64,000 nt of DNA from Azolla caroliniana (Eukaryota > Polypodiophyta), in the NCBI GenBank assembly GCA_043228905.1, contig JBHGNT010000010.1, positions 806,001 through 870,000 of the forward strand, written 5' to 3'. The notes under the pieces are model-generated. The model had not been told where the DNA came from. It searched no databases and worked only from the letters and a program-made list of their open reading frames with translations. Positions within the stretch are counted from its first letter, which is position 1, and the number at the start of each line of letters is the position of its first letter. A program made the position numbers and the translations under genes. Positions 1 through 11,399 of this stretch are shown here, piece by piece.

Positions 1-579
1 GTTTAGATGAATTCTTTATTACGAGGACGGGACGGGTTCGTGGACTGTGGTGAGTTTGTTACTGATTTGGATAGGTCAATGTGGATGACTACTATATATA
101 CAGTGTGAAGATTGGCTTGGATGCTGTAGAGGGTCATGAATGTACAAGTCACATAGATATGGTCATAAATGTATTATAATTTATATGTATACGAGGCACA
201 AGAGCATGGCGTGAACAGGGCAAGTGACAGGTGAAGAAGGTGAGGGGGGCAGAGGTTTAAAAAAGCTTGCTTGTGAAGGAGGGAAGGGAACAACAACTAG
301 CTGAAGAGAGAGAAGGTTGATTACAATACATATACTCTTCTCACTTCACCATATGTGCATTGTGTAGAGGGAAGAGAACAAGAAAGAAAGTAGTTTGGAC
401 AGTCTTTGCTCAGGAAATCGTGAACAAGAAGAAGTACATACATACATAAACATAAATAAAACAGAAGCGTCGGTCCAACCAACCAAACATGTATGTATGT
501 ATCTCAAACCGATCCATCCGGCGGCGTGCGAAGCGACTGCTCTAAAACCACCACCCGCTAGAAGAAAGAAAATATACAC

Positions 580-775
580 ACACACACATACATACATACG
601 TCATACATGCATGCATACATACATACATACATACATACATAAAAATGTGGCGGGCCATTCATCAGGCATGGCATGGTTTATGAGTGTATGTAATTATTTG
701 TTTGTATGTACATACATACTTTGGACGGATGTACGTAACTTACTCACTTTACATACATACATATATACATACATC
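580..775. repeat. (CATA)n-type microsatellite with scattered copies
   Basis: Runs of CATA/TACA tetranucleotides lie at 585-650, with shorter blocks near 705-720 and 755-775. They account for the repetitive T/Y/H/I-rich open frames on both strands. Confidence 0.85.
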
Positions 776-1053
776 TTCTCTCTACACCGTCGCCGGTGGG
801 TTGGTGACACGACACTCTCACTCCGGCTGGCGGGAAAAGAAAAGGGGTGTTCGAACACCCCCAAAACAAAAGAAAGAAACACAGAAAAATTAAATATGTA
901 AAAAAGCTCTCTCTCACTTGACCGTTTCTTTTTTTTTTTGCCACTACTAGTAACTACAAAAATACTATTCCTCAGGCAGGCAGGCAGCCCAAGTCAAATC
1001 TCCCCTCCTCCTCGGTTTACGGTCCCGCGTCTCACCTTTTGAATTTCAAATAC

Positions 1054-1059
<6 letters not shown>

Positions 1060-1109
<50 letters not shown>

Positions 1110-1138
1110 CCATCGTCTTCTTCTTCTTCTTCTTCTTC
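1060..1138. repeat. (CT)n(CA)n(CTT)n pyrimidine tract
   Basis: About 20 CT units are followed by CA units and then CTT units. The tract lies about 490 bp upstream of the MAP65 start codon, probably in its leader or core promoter. Confidence 0.85.
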
Positions 1139-1627
1139 TCCCACTGTCAGTCCCCATACATTTGGTACCTCCCTCCTTCCATCCCTACCTTCTCCTTCTG
1201 CAGCTTCAGCTCCGTTTCCCAGTTTTCCTTTGGACGTCACGGATCCCTTCTTCCATCTCTGTAAGGTCGCTCTCCGTTTTCTTCGTTTGTTGTCTGTGTT
1301 GTAGAGCATCTCCCGTTATCAGAATCCGTCTGTTGTCTTCAGATGTAACCATGTGGAAATCATTCTTATATAGGTCTCGGAGATCATAATCTCGGTGCGG
1401 AAATCTGCCATATCAGTAAGGCGATTCACCGTCACGTAATCTACAGTTCCGCCTTCCCGTTACATCTAAGTATCTTTTCTATCTTGTGCTTGATGCCGCC
1501 TACGTCCCCGAACATAACAATTCAGTAAATATACATTCAGAACTTAGGGGATCAACATCTCCGGGAGAACCAAAAGACCTCGATTAGGCATTTCTTTCTT
1601 CACACTTTAACAACGAACTAAGCGTTC

Positions 1628-4331
1628 ATGGACACCACTTGTAGCTCGTTGCTGCGTGAATTACAGGTGTGCATATCTCTCGTTCGTTTTCCTTGATATT
1701 GTTTTGACTATCTTATTTTTGTTATGTATGCCTTATTTGCTTACGTTTCAGCACATATGGGATGAAGTGGGAGAGAGTGATGCCGAAAGAGACAAAATGC
1801 TTCTCCAGCTTGAGCAAGAATGCCTGGAAGTATATCGCAGAAAGGTTGATCAAGCAAACCATGGAAGGTCTAGACTCCATCAAGCCATTGCTGAAACTGA
1901 GTCAGAACTAGCTTCTCTGATCGAAGCATTAGGAGATCGTGATTCTGTAACCAGGGTAAGACATGCCTACCGTATGAGCGTTAAATTTTGTATGATTTGA
2001 AAACATATTCGATTTTGAAATCATGGCATAATCATTCTCCGATAATGATCGAAACTCGGTGTCTCTCCTCCGTTTTCTAAATTATTCGTTGACTGTATTC
2101 ATTGTCAAGACCGACAAGGCAAATACCACCTTGAAAGAACATCTTCTGCAACTTCATCCTCAACTGGAGGAACTTCGAAAGAAGAAAGATGAGCGACTTA
2201 AGCAATTCGAAAAAGTGAAAGAGGAGATACATGGAATACTGGTTGAGATTGCAGGATCTGTTGACATTGATGATGGTATTATGTTTTCTTCTGCTGCGGA
2301 AGAAGATTTGTCACTCAGAAAACTTGACGATTACATTTCTCACTTGCACGCCCTTGAGAGGGAAAAGGTATACATTGATTCTGCCAAAAAGGTGTCAATC
2401 TAAAGTTCTTTCTGTTTTGTATAGCCAACCGTAGTTTATTTTGGTTTTAGAGAGATCGATCGGAAAGAGTAGATGAGTATGTCGGTGAGGTGCATAGTTT
2501 GACTTCTGTTATGGCTCTGGATTGTGGAAAGATCCTCTCAGAAGTACATCCAACCCTAACAAAAACCACAAAATCAAAGAGCATAAGCGATAATACTCTT
2601 GAAAGCTTAAAGCTCACTATGGAGTCGCTAAATCTTGAAAAGAGAAGAAGATTGAAAAAGGTAAACTCTTTCATACTTATTGAAGTTTGGAATTCACATT
2701 GAGACAGAGGAAGCAGTTGATAATACAATGTAATACTGTGACAGATGCAAGACTGCTGCGCTTCACTCGTTGAATTGTGGAATCTGATGGATGCGACAAA
2801 TGAAGAACGGGATCATTACATGCAGTTTACTTCTGTTCTTGGTGGAGATGAAGAGGAGGTTTCCGCTCAAGGAATTCTCTCCCTTGATAACATTGAGCAG
2901 GTGTTGTTTGCCATGACGAATGAGATTTAGCCTTTGATATTGAATTCAGCCATATGTTTAGTTGTCATTACGTAGTATTTTGAAGTGTCCTTATTCCTTT
3001 TCAGGTGCAATCTGAAGTGCATCGCCTGGATAAGCTCAAAGTGAGCAAGATGAAAGAACTAATTCTGAAGAAACAAAGAGAATTTGAAAAGATTTGCTTG
3101 GATGCTCACATGGAGACAACTTCTGCCTCACAGGAGAAGATGATGGCTATAATAGAATCTGGTAAGGTTTTGTCTCTCTAGTGATTTTGCAAGGTTAAAT
3201 TCAGGGAATTGTACAATTTAGTTCATGTTGGTTTTTCCACAGGCATTTTTGATGCATCTCAGTTATTGGCAACAATGGATCAGCAAATTGCAGATGCAAG
3301 AAACGATGCACAGAGTAGAAAAGAAATAATGGAGAAAATGGAGAAGTGGATGTCAGCTTGTGAAGAAGAGACATGGCTGGAAGATTATAACAGGGTACAC
3401 TCCCTTCTATATTAGGACTCACGAGTACATATTACGATAAGGTTATGTTGCAATTGAAAACTTTTGTGACTTCGTTTAGACGCTCAGTGACTTGTCTAAG
3501 TATACAGGACGATAATAGGTACAATAATAGTAGAGGTGCCCATATCAACCTGAAGCGTGCCGAAAAGGCTCGAGTTTTAATGGCTAAATTACCATGTAAG
3601 TTCAAATACCAGCCATGTATGAGGCTTTGTGTTGTGATTCTGCAGACATGAATAATACGATTTATGTTTTGGAGCTTATGTGCAGCTATGATCGAGAATT
3701 TGATTCAGAAAACTAAGAGTTGGGAAGAGGAGCATGTTACTCATTTTACATATGATGGGGTGTGATATCAGTTTTATTAATACCTTCGCAGATGTATCGC
3801 ATATAATGCATGCATACATAGCCAGATTATTAACAGACGTTAACGGCTTAAATCTTAAATCTTACAGATTCGATTATTGGATGTCCTTGAAGAGCACAAC
3901 CAACAGAAAAAAGAGAAAGAACAAGAGAAGAGGAGGTTAAAGGTATGAGCTCTGTCATGATTTTTGCAGGCTTTGTGGGCCACAAGTGTTATTCGGAACT
4001 AATTCTTCTTATCTTCATGGCTTATCTCTTGTTCATTTAGGATCAGAAAAAGCTCCAAGAACATATTGTGTCTGAGCAAGATGCTGTGTTTGGTACAAGG
4101 CCGAGTCCTCACAGGCCGCCCAGTGTGAAGAAAGGACTGAGTGTTCGTTCAAACAACAACACTCCTGTAAATGTCACACCAAATCGGCGCCTGTCCATGG
4201 CAGGATCGTACATGAACACTGATACGTCGACAAAGAAAGCTGGTATCACTCCCGTTCGCTCAGTGAAGAAGGAGAAGATGAGACCAAGTGCCCCTGTAAA
4301 TTACGTGGCCATTGGGAAAGAGGATCTCTAG
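1628..4331 (+). CDS. MAP65: MAP65 family microtubule-associated protein (PRC1/Ase1 homologue)
   Basis: MAP65 proteins cross-link antiparallel microtubules in cortical arrays, the spindle midzone and the phragmoplast. I read eleven exons with GT-AG borders in consistent phase: 1628-1666, 1752-1955, 2110-2367, 2451-2660, 2745-2900, 3005-3161, 3243-3394, 3508-3595, 3686-3759, 3868-3942 and 4041-4331, giving about 567 residues. The N-terminal half is a helical, Glu/Lys-rich dimerisation rod ([20 protein letters not shown] at the start of exon 2). The family's conserved microtubule-binding block lies across exons 7-9 ([17 protein letters not shown], then [14 protein letters not shown]). The C-terminal tail is basic and Ser/Pro-rich, with TRPSPHRP and RRLS motifs typical of the disordered, phospho-regulated tail. 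ATG 1628 fits the short first exon ([13 protein letters not shown]). No frame break is seen. The paralogue number cannot be assigned. Confidence 0.93.
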
Positions 4332-5309
4332 GCATCTTTGCTATATATAGAACAACTTAGAACTATCCCTGTGTTTTTTCCAAGTTCCCAAGTTTAAACA
4401 CGTGTCTACTACTGAATATTATAATCTGGGAGCATAATTATTTCAGGTAAATGACCTAAATGACCTACCAGCAGAATTTCCAATGACGGCGATGATGCCT
4501 ATAGGGTCATACTTATATTATCAGTCCAACACTAAGAGACCTTAAGAAACATTGCATTATTTTAGCAGGTTATTTGTGCAATGTGAACAGCTCGGAAGTT
4601 GATTTAACAATTGTGGGTTGTATATTGATTGGAAAAGATTTCCTTGCTTGGTGCTATAAGATGAGAATTAACGTATTGAAAAGCTTCCCTTGATGACATC
4701 CTGGCATCTGTGATCTAGCTATACTCAAATTTCTGGCCATGGTTTCTACATAGACAACACCACAATGTACATCCTTGTCATGGCCTCTTTGTAGACAGCA
4801 ACATAATATACATCCTTGTCTTTCTATAGATAAGCCTATATAGAAGATCTATTCCCCTTTTGAATGGCGTCATCTCTCATGTGGATATTGGGGGTTGGGG
4901 ATCACATACAAGGAAAGACCACCAGCAATTGGTTTCTTCCTCTGATGGTCGGGCCTTTTCCAGATCTTCCAGTTTCTATGTTGGTTACAGTGATGAATGA
5001 TGAAGAAGCTCTCAAATGGGCAGTTCTTCAGAAATTTCCCACTAATGATAGTCTCCGCCAAAAGGGTTGATGATTTCATTTAGGTGGACCACTAATCAGT
5101 TAGTTCTCTTAATCTCATTTTTTTGAATTTCTTTTGTAGAGCTGTATAGAATAGTCTGAGTAGTGTCTCCGTTGTCCTTGGCCCATAATATCGTCTAAGT
5201 TTACTTCCTTTTATAAACGTAGGTAGCTTCTGTTCGCAAGCCTACCTCAGCGCAACAATGATCTTCGTTAAGTACATTATATGCACTAGATTTTGTTCCA
5301 AATATCAGC
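4332..5309. other. Intergenic, 3' flank of MAP65
   Basis: The first few hundred bases should be MAP65 3'UTR. Between about 4864 and 5079 short frames are open on both strands, but I recognise no family in either. Since a gypsy integrase remnant follows immediately on the minus strand, this may be further element debris. Confidence 0.4.
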
Positions 5310-5700
5310 GTGACCATTACATCATGGCCACTATGGTCTACTCTTCTTGTATGTCACCATGAATTCTTTAAGAAAGTCCACTACATTTATGAAGAAAGAC
5401 CCTCGATCACTATGAAGTTCTACGAGGCACCCAAAACGTATGATGGTATTTATATGTTTTTTCACATGCCTTTGCTTCCACCCATTCGGTGTAGTAATCT
5501 GAGGTCGTGACATATATAATGCTTTCCATAGAAGGCTGGATCTATCGGTCCTATAATGTCTATTCCCCATTTTTGACGGGTCATCAAGTTATGATAGGTT
5601 GAAGAGGGTTTGTATAAGCTTCTCGTGTTAGTTTTATGCATAGTATGAACCATACGTACCATATGTGCATTCGCACGGGGGAATGTTTTAATCATTCGAG
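5310..5700 (-). pseudogene. Ty3/gypsy integrase core remnant
   Basis: Two minus-strand frames join across a frameshift near 5480-5520. They carry the integrase signature KWGIDIIGPIDPA, then a stretch resembling the conserved segment between the two Asp residues, then IIRFGCLVELHSDRG with the second catalytic Asp (SDRG) and EFMVTYKKS. This order is diagnostic of the DDE core of plant Ty3/gypsy integrases. Zinc-finger and C-terminal parts, RT and LTRs are not recognisable around it, so it is a decayed scrap. Confidence 0.75.
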
Positions 5701-5836
5701 TATGGTAAATACCATACTTTTGTATTCATTATTTATTATAAGGTAATGTTTTTTGAAGGCAAGAAAGTGACGGTAAAAAGTGTAAAAAAAAACATAAGAA
5801 TGTTTTGATAACATACGAATTCGTTTGCATTCATTT

Positions 5837-5964
5837 GTGTATTACCTTTTATACCATCCAACAACCCTTTGAGATGGTATAGAGGTTGTCTACTAATCCA
5901 TAACTATGCATAGAGGTTGTGCATAATCTCAAAGGGTTGTTGGATGGTATAAAAGGTAATACGC
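5837..5964. repeat. Short foldback (38-bp inverted repeat, ~52-bp loop)
   Basis: Arms 5837-5874 and 5927-5964 are reverse complements with 37 of 38 positions matching by eye. The arms contain ACCATCCAACAACCC and its complement. The loop also has an internal duplicated 'atagaggttgt' segment. It looks like a small MITE-like or foldback remnant. I found no convincing target duplication. Confidence 0.8.
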
Positions 5965-6349
5965 ACCAATTGGAGCTTAAGCGTTTGGAGTTTCATGCCA
6001 TCTGGGACATAGGTATATTTTATATTCAGTTTTTTGATAAGGTGGAGTGGTTTTACTCAACACGAAAGTATTTATTTATTTATTCCGTAAAAAATATCCT
6101 CCATTGGTATTAAAATTAAAGGAAAACTATATACATGTATTGTGTTGCATCTTTTCAAAACTAATACAACCCCTCCTCGGCATATCCATAGTCTCTATAG
6201 CCTCTTTTTAGTGCATTCCATGAGATGATATTTGAAACCATAATTGTGCTAAATGTTTTCTGCACAATTTCTACGTTCGAGCATATCTGGAAATTAAACT
6301 AAACCATTCAAAAAAACTTCATGCTTGTCTTATGGCAAAGACTTGTTAA

Positions 6350-7785
6350 TCTTGAAGCATACTTCTCAATAAAGCACTTGTTTGTGTGACCTCCATGTTT
6401 TACGAGGACATTTGAACATGGAAGTTGTTCCCTTTCTGTATATCTCCCATGTTGCCACATGCTTTCAACATACCAGAAAATGTCATCATATTAGGCAAGA
6501 GGCCTTGCACAAGTTGTATAACATCCTCATTCTTATCATGCTTAGTATAGCCCAATAACATGGCAATCCATTGTACCACATCTCCAACCAACAATAATCC
6601 ATCAAAAAACTCTCGAGCTTCAATTATTGGTTCACATTTACTGTACCAACAAAAGGATCTTTTTCAAATCCTTCTTTTGCATTATCACCATGCAATTCCC
6701 CTCCTCTTGTTAGAGACTCTAAGCCAAAACAAGCTTTCAAGAAACAGACAAAGCAAGCAAAGTAAGGAGAAATTCTTCTACTTGTATTTGTTCCAGGCCA
6801 TAAAACACTTGGTTTTCGAGCCCATAGTCAGTATATCCAAATGCAATCACCTTCCATTATCAGACCACATTTGATGTACATATCAATCAAAGAGTCCCAC
6901 AAGTTTAGGACACTTATATAGGTCATTGCTTCACAAAACCCAATTCCACATTACCTTGATCTTGCATAAACTAAATATAATTCAATGATTCTTTATCTTG
7001 GTTATTCTCTACATATCCTCTTGTGCTTTTGCAAGGAAACAAAAGATATGTGATAGTATCTAGGGCAATGCCATCATTTTGAATCTGTTTAAAACGGTCC
7101 AACTTTGTGGCCTTAACCTTATTTAGCATACTCACCAATAAGTGCAGTCCAAGAGACTATATCTCAAATAGGAACCTGTTGAAGCACTTTTTGAGATTTT
7201 ACAAACTCTCTATTTGGCATGCATTGTTCAAAAAAAGGAAAGCGTTGTCTCTCTCACGATATCCATGTTCCCCATTTTCTATAGTCACTATATTGCATGG
7301 AATTGCATCTTTCACAGAAACATCAAAAATTCGTGTGCTGTTTGGAAGAAACCACATTTGGCCTACATACCCAATAAGGTATTGACAATGAGGGTCTCAG
7401 TATGTAAGCCTTTCTTCACAATCTCGGCATGTATTACACTACATTGATTGATGTCTCGAGTAACACCACAAACTTTCAAGCCAGAATCAAACACACATGT
7501 ATTTGGCAAGATATTTTGTGTTTGCATCTCCTTCATGAGGTTTAGTGCTTCCTCACCATGCTCATGTTCTACATAACCAATTATTAATGCAATCCATAGG
7601 ATCACATCTTTGACTGGCAAGTTGTCAAGAACTTGACGTGTTACTTCAATCAATCCAATTTGAACATACATATCAACCAATGTACTGCCAATAAGAAGAT
7701 ATTTGTTGAATCCTTTCTTAATTATCTCAGCATGCATTTGCTTGATACCAAAGTATTTATTTAAGCCGATGTCTAGAATTTAGAA
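6350..7785 (-). pseudogene. Pentatricopeptide-repeat (PPR) protein pseudogene
   Basis: Minus-strand frames read successive PPR units in degraded form. One reads IKQMHAEIIKKGF..LIGSTLVDMY, then LPVKDVILWIALIIGYVEHE..GEEALNLMKEM. Another reads PNTCVFDSGLKVCGV..IHAEIVKKGL (7363-7785). A third lies at 6400-6594 (VQWIAMLLGY..PNMMTFSGMLKACGNMGD). Intervening sequence (about 6600-7360) carries further repeat fragments with shifted frames. Intact homologues bind organellar RNA and aid editing or processing. Here there is no start, no targeting peptide, several frameshifts and no C-terminal E/DYW domain, so it is dead. The repeat wording resembles the expanded PPR families of ferns. Confidence 0.85.
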
Positions 7786-8329
7786 AAATATAGGGAAGCT
7801 GTGGATATCTTGTATGTTTAACCTTATGACGTTTTCTAATACTAATGTAGTATCTTTTTTATTAGAAAAAAAAACTATGTTTAAGTTATGATATGTCATT
7901 TAATTAGTCGCTAATAATTAGGCCGCCACTCTTTCAAAGTAGACAAACCATAACGCTTCCAAAACGAACTAAAAGAGCATCATTAACCCATCATGACAAC
8001 CAAATCAAATTGATAGGGAACCCTTTAGACATCAAGATAAAATGGCACAACTCTAGAAAAGTTAGTAGCTAATTTTTCAAACAAGATGCTCGAACACTTG
8101 AAGTGGACATGAAGCACTTTGGTCACAAATCCAGCTTGCATTGGGATTGTCGTTTTAACATGTACTATAAGGATTTATTTACATTATATGTAGGACCATG
8201 AAAACAAATCATGTCTCTAAATATTGAGCCAAAAATAGCACAACACTAAAGTAAATGAGTTCAATGGGGACAATGTATGTATGTACATGAACATGTGTAA
8301 ATTCTAAGGCATTCACAATCGAGTATGGA
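7786..8329. other. Intergenic, 3' side of the glucanase gene
   Basis: AT-rich. It includes the probable 3'UTR of the minus-strand GH17 gene near 8100-8329. I see nothing else in it. Confidence 0.4.
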
Positions 8330-9529
8330 CTAACCTAATGAGTGAATTAGAACACAATATAGCATACAAAATAGACACACTAATAAGGAACACCAAGGGG
8401 AAGCGGAAGAGGAGGAGGAGGAAGAAGAAGAAGGAGAAGAAGAAGTTCTACTAGTCATGGTGGCCGTGGCTGCTGCCGTGGACGAATGAAAGGACTGAAA
8501 GGTATAGACACGTGTACCGTCGGGGTGAAACAAGCCATAGTTACGCTCCGATGTTGGCCCGGGTTTCATGTTCTCGTTAAACAGCGCGAAGAGGTATACC
8601 TCCAATGGGGCATCGGGGCGGAGCGGAGTCCCTCTCTTCGACATCACATGCTGGACAAGGTTGGTGTGATAGATTTGTGCATTTGCCACATTCGCACCGG
8701 GCTCGTCCGCATCACCAGCCGAAGGCCATCCCGTCTCGGATACCACCAATGTGATGTTGTTGTAGCCAAGTGCCGCGATGGCTGAGTAGACGGAGTCCAT
8801 TTGTGCGTCGAACATGTTGTAGTATATGAGGCCCGTGTTGTCATCTCGGCTCCCGGGGTTGGGTTGGAAGAGCACGTATTCTAGCGAGACTGTGCCGGGG
8901 TTGCTCTTGTACGCGAAGAATGGATAGACATTGATGAGGAAGGGTGCCCCCGTGGCCGCGAGGAACTCGAGCACCGGCTTCATATAGAGGTTGGCAATGG
9001 TAGGGTCGAACGCCCCGGCCGACGGTGGGTATGATGTCGCGATCGTCACGAAGCTGTGGGCGGTCGACACGGTAATGTGACGGTGGAGGTCGAACGTGCG
9101 GAGTGCGGTGTACACATTGCGCATGGCCGGGAGAAGGTGCGCCATGAGGGACACATCGGTGCCCATGAAGATCTCGTTCCCCACCACGATACCCGAAATG
9201 CGAGTGGCTGGCAAGTAAGTCACTATATTGTCTTGGACCCACGCCATGGCCAATGCGGGGTTCATGAGGCTCTCGACCTCCTCATTCGCAATTCCGACAA
9301 CAAACGATATGCCGGTGTTCCCGAACGCGCGGAGAACTTTAGGGTCCGCGTCATACAACTTCGATTTCGTGAGGGAGATGGATTGGATGAGGGTGACAAC
9401 ATCGGCGGGGGGTGGCAAGTCATTCGCCACTTTCCCGTAATTTACTCCGAGTGCGGAGGAGGAGGAGGAGGCGGAGAAGAAGGGGATTATGTGAGGAGCA
9501 AGGATGATAATGATGAGGGGGTACCACAT
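8330..9529 (-). CDS. GPI-anchored glucan endo-1,3-beta-glucosidase, GH17
   Basis: This predicted enzyme hydrolyses internal beta-1,3 bonds of callose-type glucans at the plasma membrane or wall. One exon encodes 399 residues from the only plausible ATG at 9529. Residues 1-25 are a hydrophobic signal peptide. The GH17 barrel starts at ALGVNYGKVANDLPPP (26-41). The acid/base Glu is in GIVVGNEIF (E119) and the nucleophile in VVSETGWPS (E265). FALFNENMKPGP (314-325) and NYGLFHPDGT (330-339) complete the fold. No X8/CBM43 module follows. Instead a Ser/Thr-rich run (349-377) leads into a hydrophobic C-terminus (379-396), as in a GPI-anchor signal. The closest type is the endo-1,3-beta-glucosidase 11/14 group. 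The coding strand is GC-richer than its surroundings. Confidence 0.93.
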   Translation of the reverse strand: MWYPLIIIILAPHIIPFFSASSSSSALGVNYGKVANDLPPPADVVTLIQSISLTKSKLYDADPKVLRAFGNTGISFVVGIANEEVESLMNPALAMAWVQDNIVTYLPATRISGIVVGNEIFMGTDVSLMAHLLPAMRNVYTALRTFDLHRHITVSTAHSFVTIATSYPPSAGAFDPTIANLYMKPVLEFLAATGAPFLINVYPFFAYKSNPGTVSLEYVLFQPNPGSRDDNTGLIYYNMFDAQMDSVYSAIAALGYNNITLVVSETGWPSAGDADEPGANVANAQIYHTNLVQHVMSKRGTPLRPDAPLEVYLFALFNENMKPGPTSERNYGLFHPDGTRVYTFQSFHSSTAAATATMTSRTSSSPSSSSSSSSSASPWCSLLVCLFCMLYCVLIHSLG

Positions 9530-9650
9530 GATGATTGATTGATTGATTGATTGATTCTTGAACTCCTGAGCGCCTAATGATGTTTTATGGATAATTCCAT
9601 AAAATACCCCGCGAAATCTTTGGCTTCCACTTTGTTCTATATTTAAAAGT
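9530..9650 (-). promoter_or_regulatory. Glucanase 5' leader and putative TATA element
   Basis: Directly upstream of the minus-strand ATG lies a short (GATT)n run (9532-9555). About 110 bp upstream is an A/T-rich TATA-like element (9638-9647, plus strand tatatttaaa). The position fits a core promoter, but this is inference from position and base content only. Confidence 0.35.
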
Positions 9651-11399
9651 GAAGATACCCCCCATCTCCCTTTTTTACTTTTTTCTTACTAATGCCTTCT
9701 GCTTTTACTTTTATTTAAAAAGTGCCCCCTCCCTCAAGTCATTCAGTGAAAGTGAACTGGAGTGTGTGTGAGTGGGTCGGTCACTCATTCGCTTCTTTAT
9801 GCCAATCATCACGTACAATTTCCTTTGTGTGGCTATCCCTTGCTTATTGCACTCGACACTTTCCATCCTCTCGTCCTACAATGGAGGAGGAAAGGGGGGG
9901 GTAACCACGAGCTTGACATATACTTTGCCCATGCCATGCATCACTCTTCCATGCCAATCTACTCATGATCCTCTACTTACATCTTATCACGTTCTTTGCA
10001 CTAGTACTTGTGCCCTGCCACCTTTAGAATTACCTCTTCCTATTCGAAAAACCATAGCACTTTGAATCTCTAGTTGTTTCGGACGTGCCATCTTTTCTTG
10101 TGTTTCGTCAAGGCAATAATTCAATGCTACATAACATGCATGCTTTTCTGGTAGCTAGTGTATAGCCACATAGGTAGGAACAATAGGTAGGTTAGATCAA
10201 GAGGAATATGTATAGGGAGCATTGTGAATCGAACCATGTATTGGTAAATGCACACAAGATACTAGTAACAATCATCATAAACTGTTTCTATAAGTTAAAA
10301 TCACTCTATTCATTATATAATATAAATCACATTATCTTCCCACCTTTTCGTCGAGTGTATTATTGCAAGAAAAGATGTAGTATATACTACTTGAGCCAAT
10401 GTCTCTAAGGCAGCCACTTGGTTTCATGCGTGGTTTTGACATATGTGTTGTTATCTATGAATTTCGCTCTTAATTGTCATAATATTTTAAGAGTAGAAGA
10501 AAATCTAACCAAAGAGTTTTTAAAGGATGTATACCTTTCCATTATTGTAATTTATATATCACGTTCATTTAGTTTTTAAAGTATTTACTAAATATAACAT
10601 GCTCTTGAGGGGAATTATACAGCGCGAATAAAAAGACTTAAGAGAATCAAAGCACATTAAATGTGTAAATTACATCTTTCACATTTTTAATTAAATCATT
10701 TCTGAAACTAATGGCAGACAACGTTTTCACATGACCATCAAATCATTTCCTCGTTCCTTTTGAAAGGTGTCATGATGGTTTGTGGTGTGAATATTTATAT
10801 TGACAAATAGAAATCAATAACCAAATGTCCAAAGCTTCTTTAACCCCATTTGTGAAATTTTTAATTGTACTTTACAGTTCGATGCTTCTTTACTCCTTTG
10901 GTGAATTTTAATTTCACCGCCTTCTCCATTAATTTTACTTGAAAATAGAAATATCCTTATCCAATTTGAACCTTTGGAATGTAGGATCCCACATTAACCA
11001 TAATTTATTACATGATTTGTGCATAAGATGTCTACATTGCAAAGCCTTGTGTGTAGTTTCCCAAAGGATTCATCAAATGCAATTAAATTTTCATACATCT
11101 TAGCTTTTCTTGGCGATCAACGTGTTTCAGTGCTTGCCCATTATTTCTTATCTTGATGAATATGATATGAGAGAAAAGGGCTTTATTGCTCTCATTCAAT
11201 ATGTAATGATTGCTTATTACATTATGAGACTTGTAATCAACCTCGGACTTGGTCCCTAACGTATCACAATAATTGGTTTGATGACATAAAGTATATGAAT
11301 TGTTCATTAAGTGAGGTTGTCTATTTTGACTATCTTGTTTGTAATGTCGTTAAAAATGACTTCCTTTATTGGACTATTCAGTCACACAAGTTATTGTAA
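9651..11399. other. Intergenic, nothing recognised
   Basis: AT-rich sequence with no conserved coding frame, RNA gene or clear repeat that I can identify. The first few hundred bases are promoter-proximal to the glucanase gene. Confidence 0.4.

Larger units (their letters stand above)
1..1627. other. Upstream region and probable 5' leader of the MAP65 gene
   Basis: I see no coding gene here. The stretch contains a (CATA)n/(TACA)n microsatellite near 580-650 with scattered copies up to about 775. Near 1060-1138 there is a (CT)n-(CA)n-(CTT)n pyrimidine run of the kind common in plant 5' leaders. The open frames across these tracts are simple-repeat translations. The last several hundred bases before 1628 are probably promoter plus 5'UTR of the MAP65 gene. 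The transcription start cannot be fixed from sequence, and a 5'UTR intron is possible. Confidence 0.5.

Noticed and set aside
395-944. Open frames on both strands over the CATA repeats
   Set aside because: They are translations of simple repeat (Thr/His/Tyr/Ile-rich), without family similarity or splice context.
4864-5079. Overlapping ~68-residue frames on both strands
   Set aside because: No recognisable domain on either strand. Could be residual element sequence, but I cannot support a gene.
8486-9440. Long plus-strand and alternative minus-strand frames across the glucanase gene
   Set aside because: Shadows of the GC-rich GH17 coding sequence in other frames; no independent motifs.
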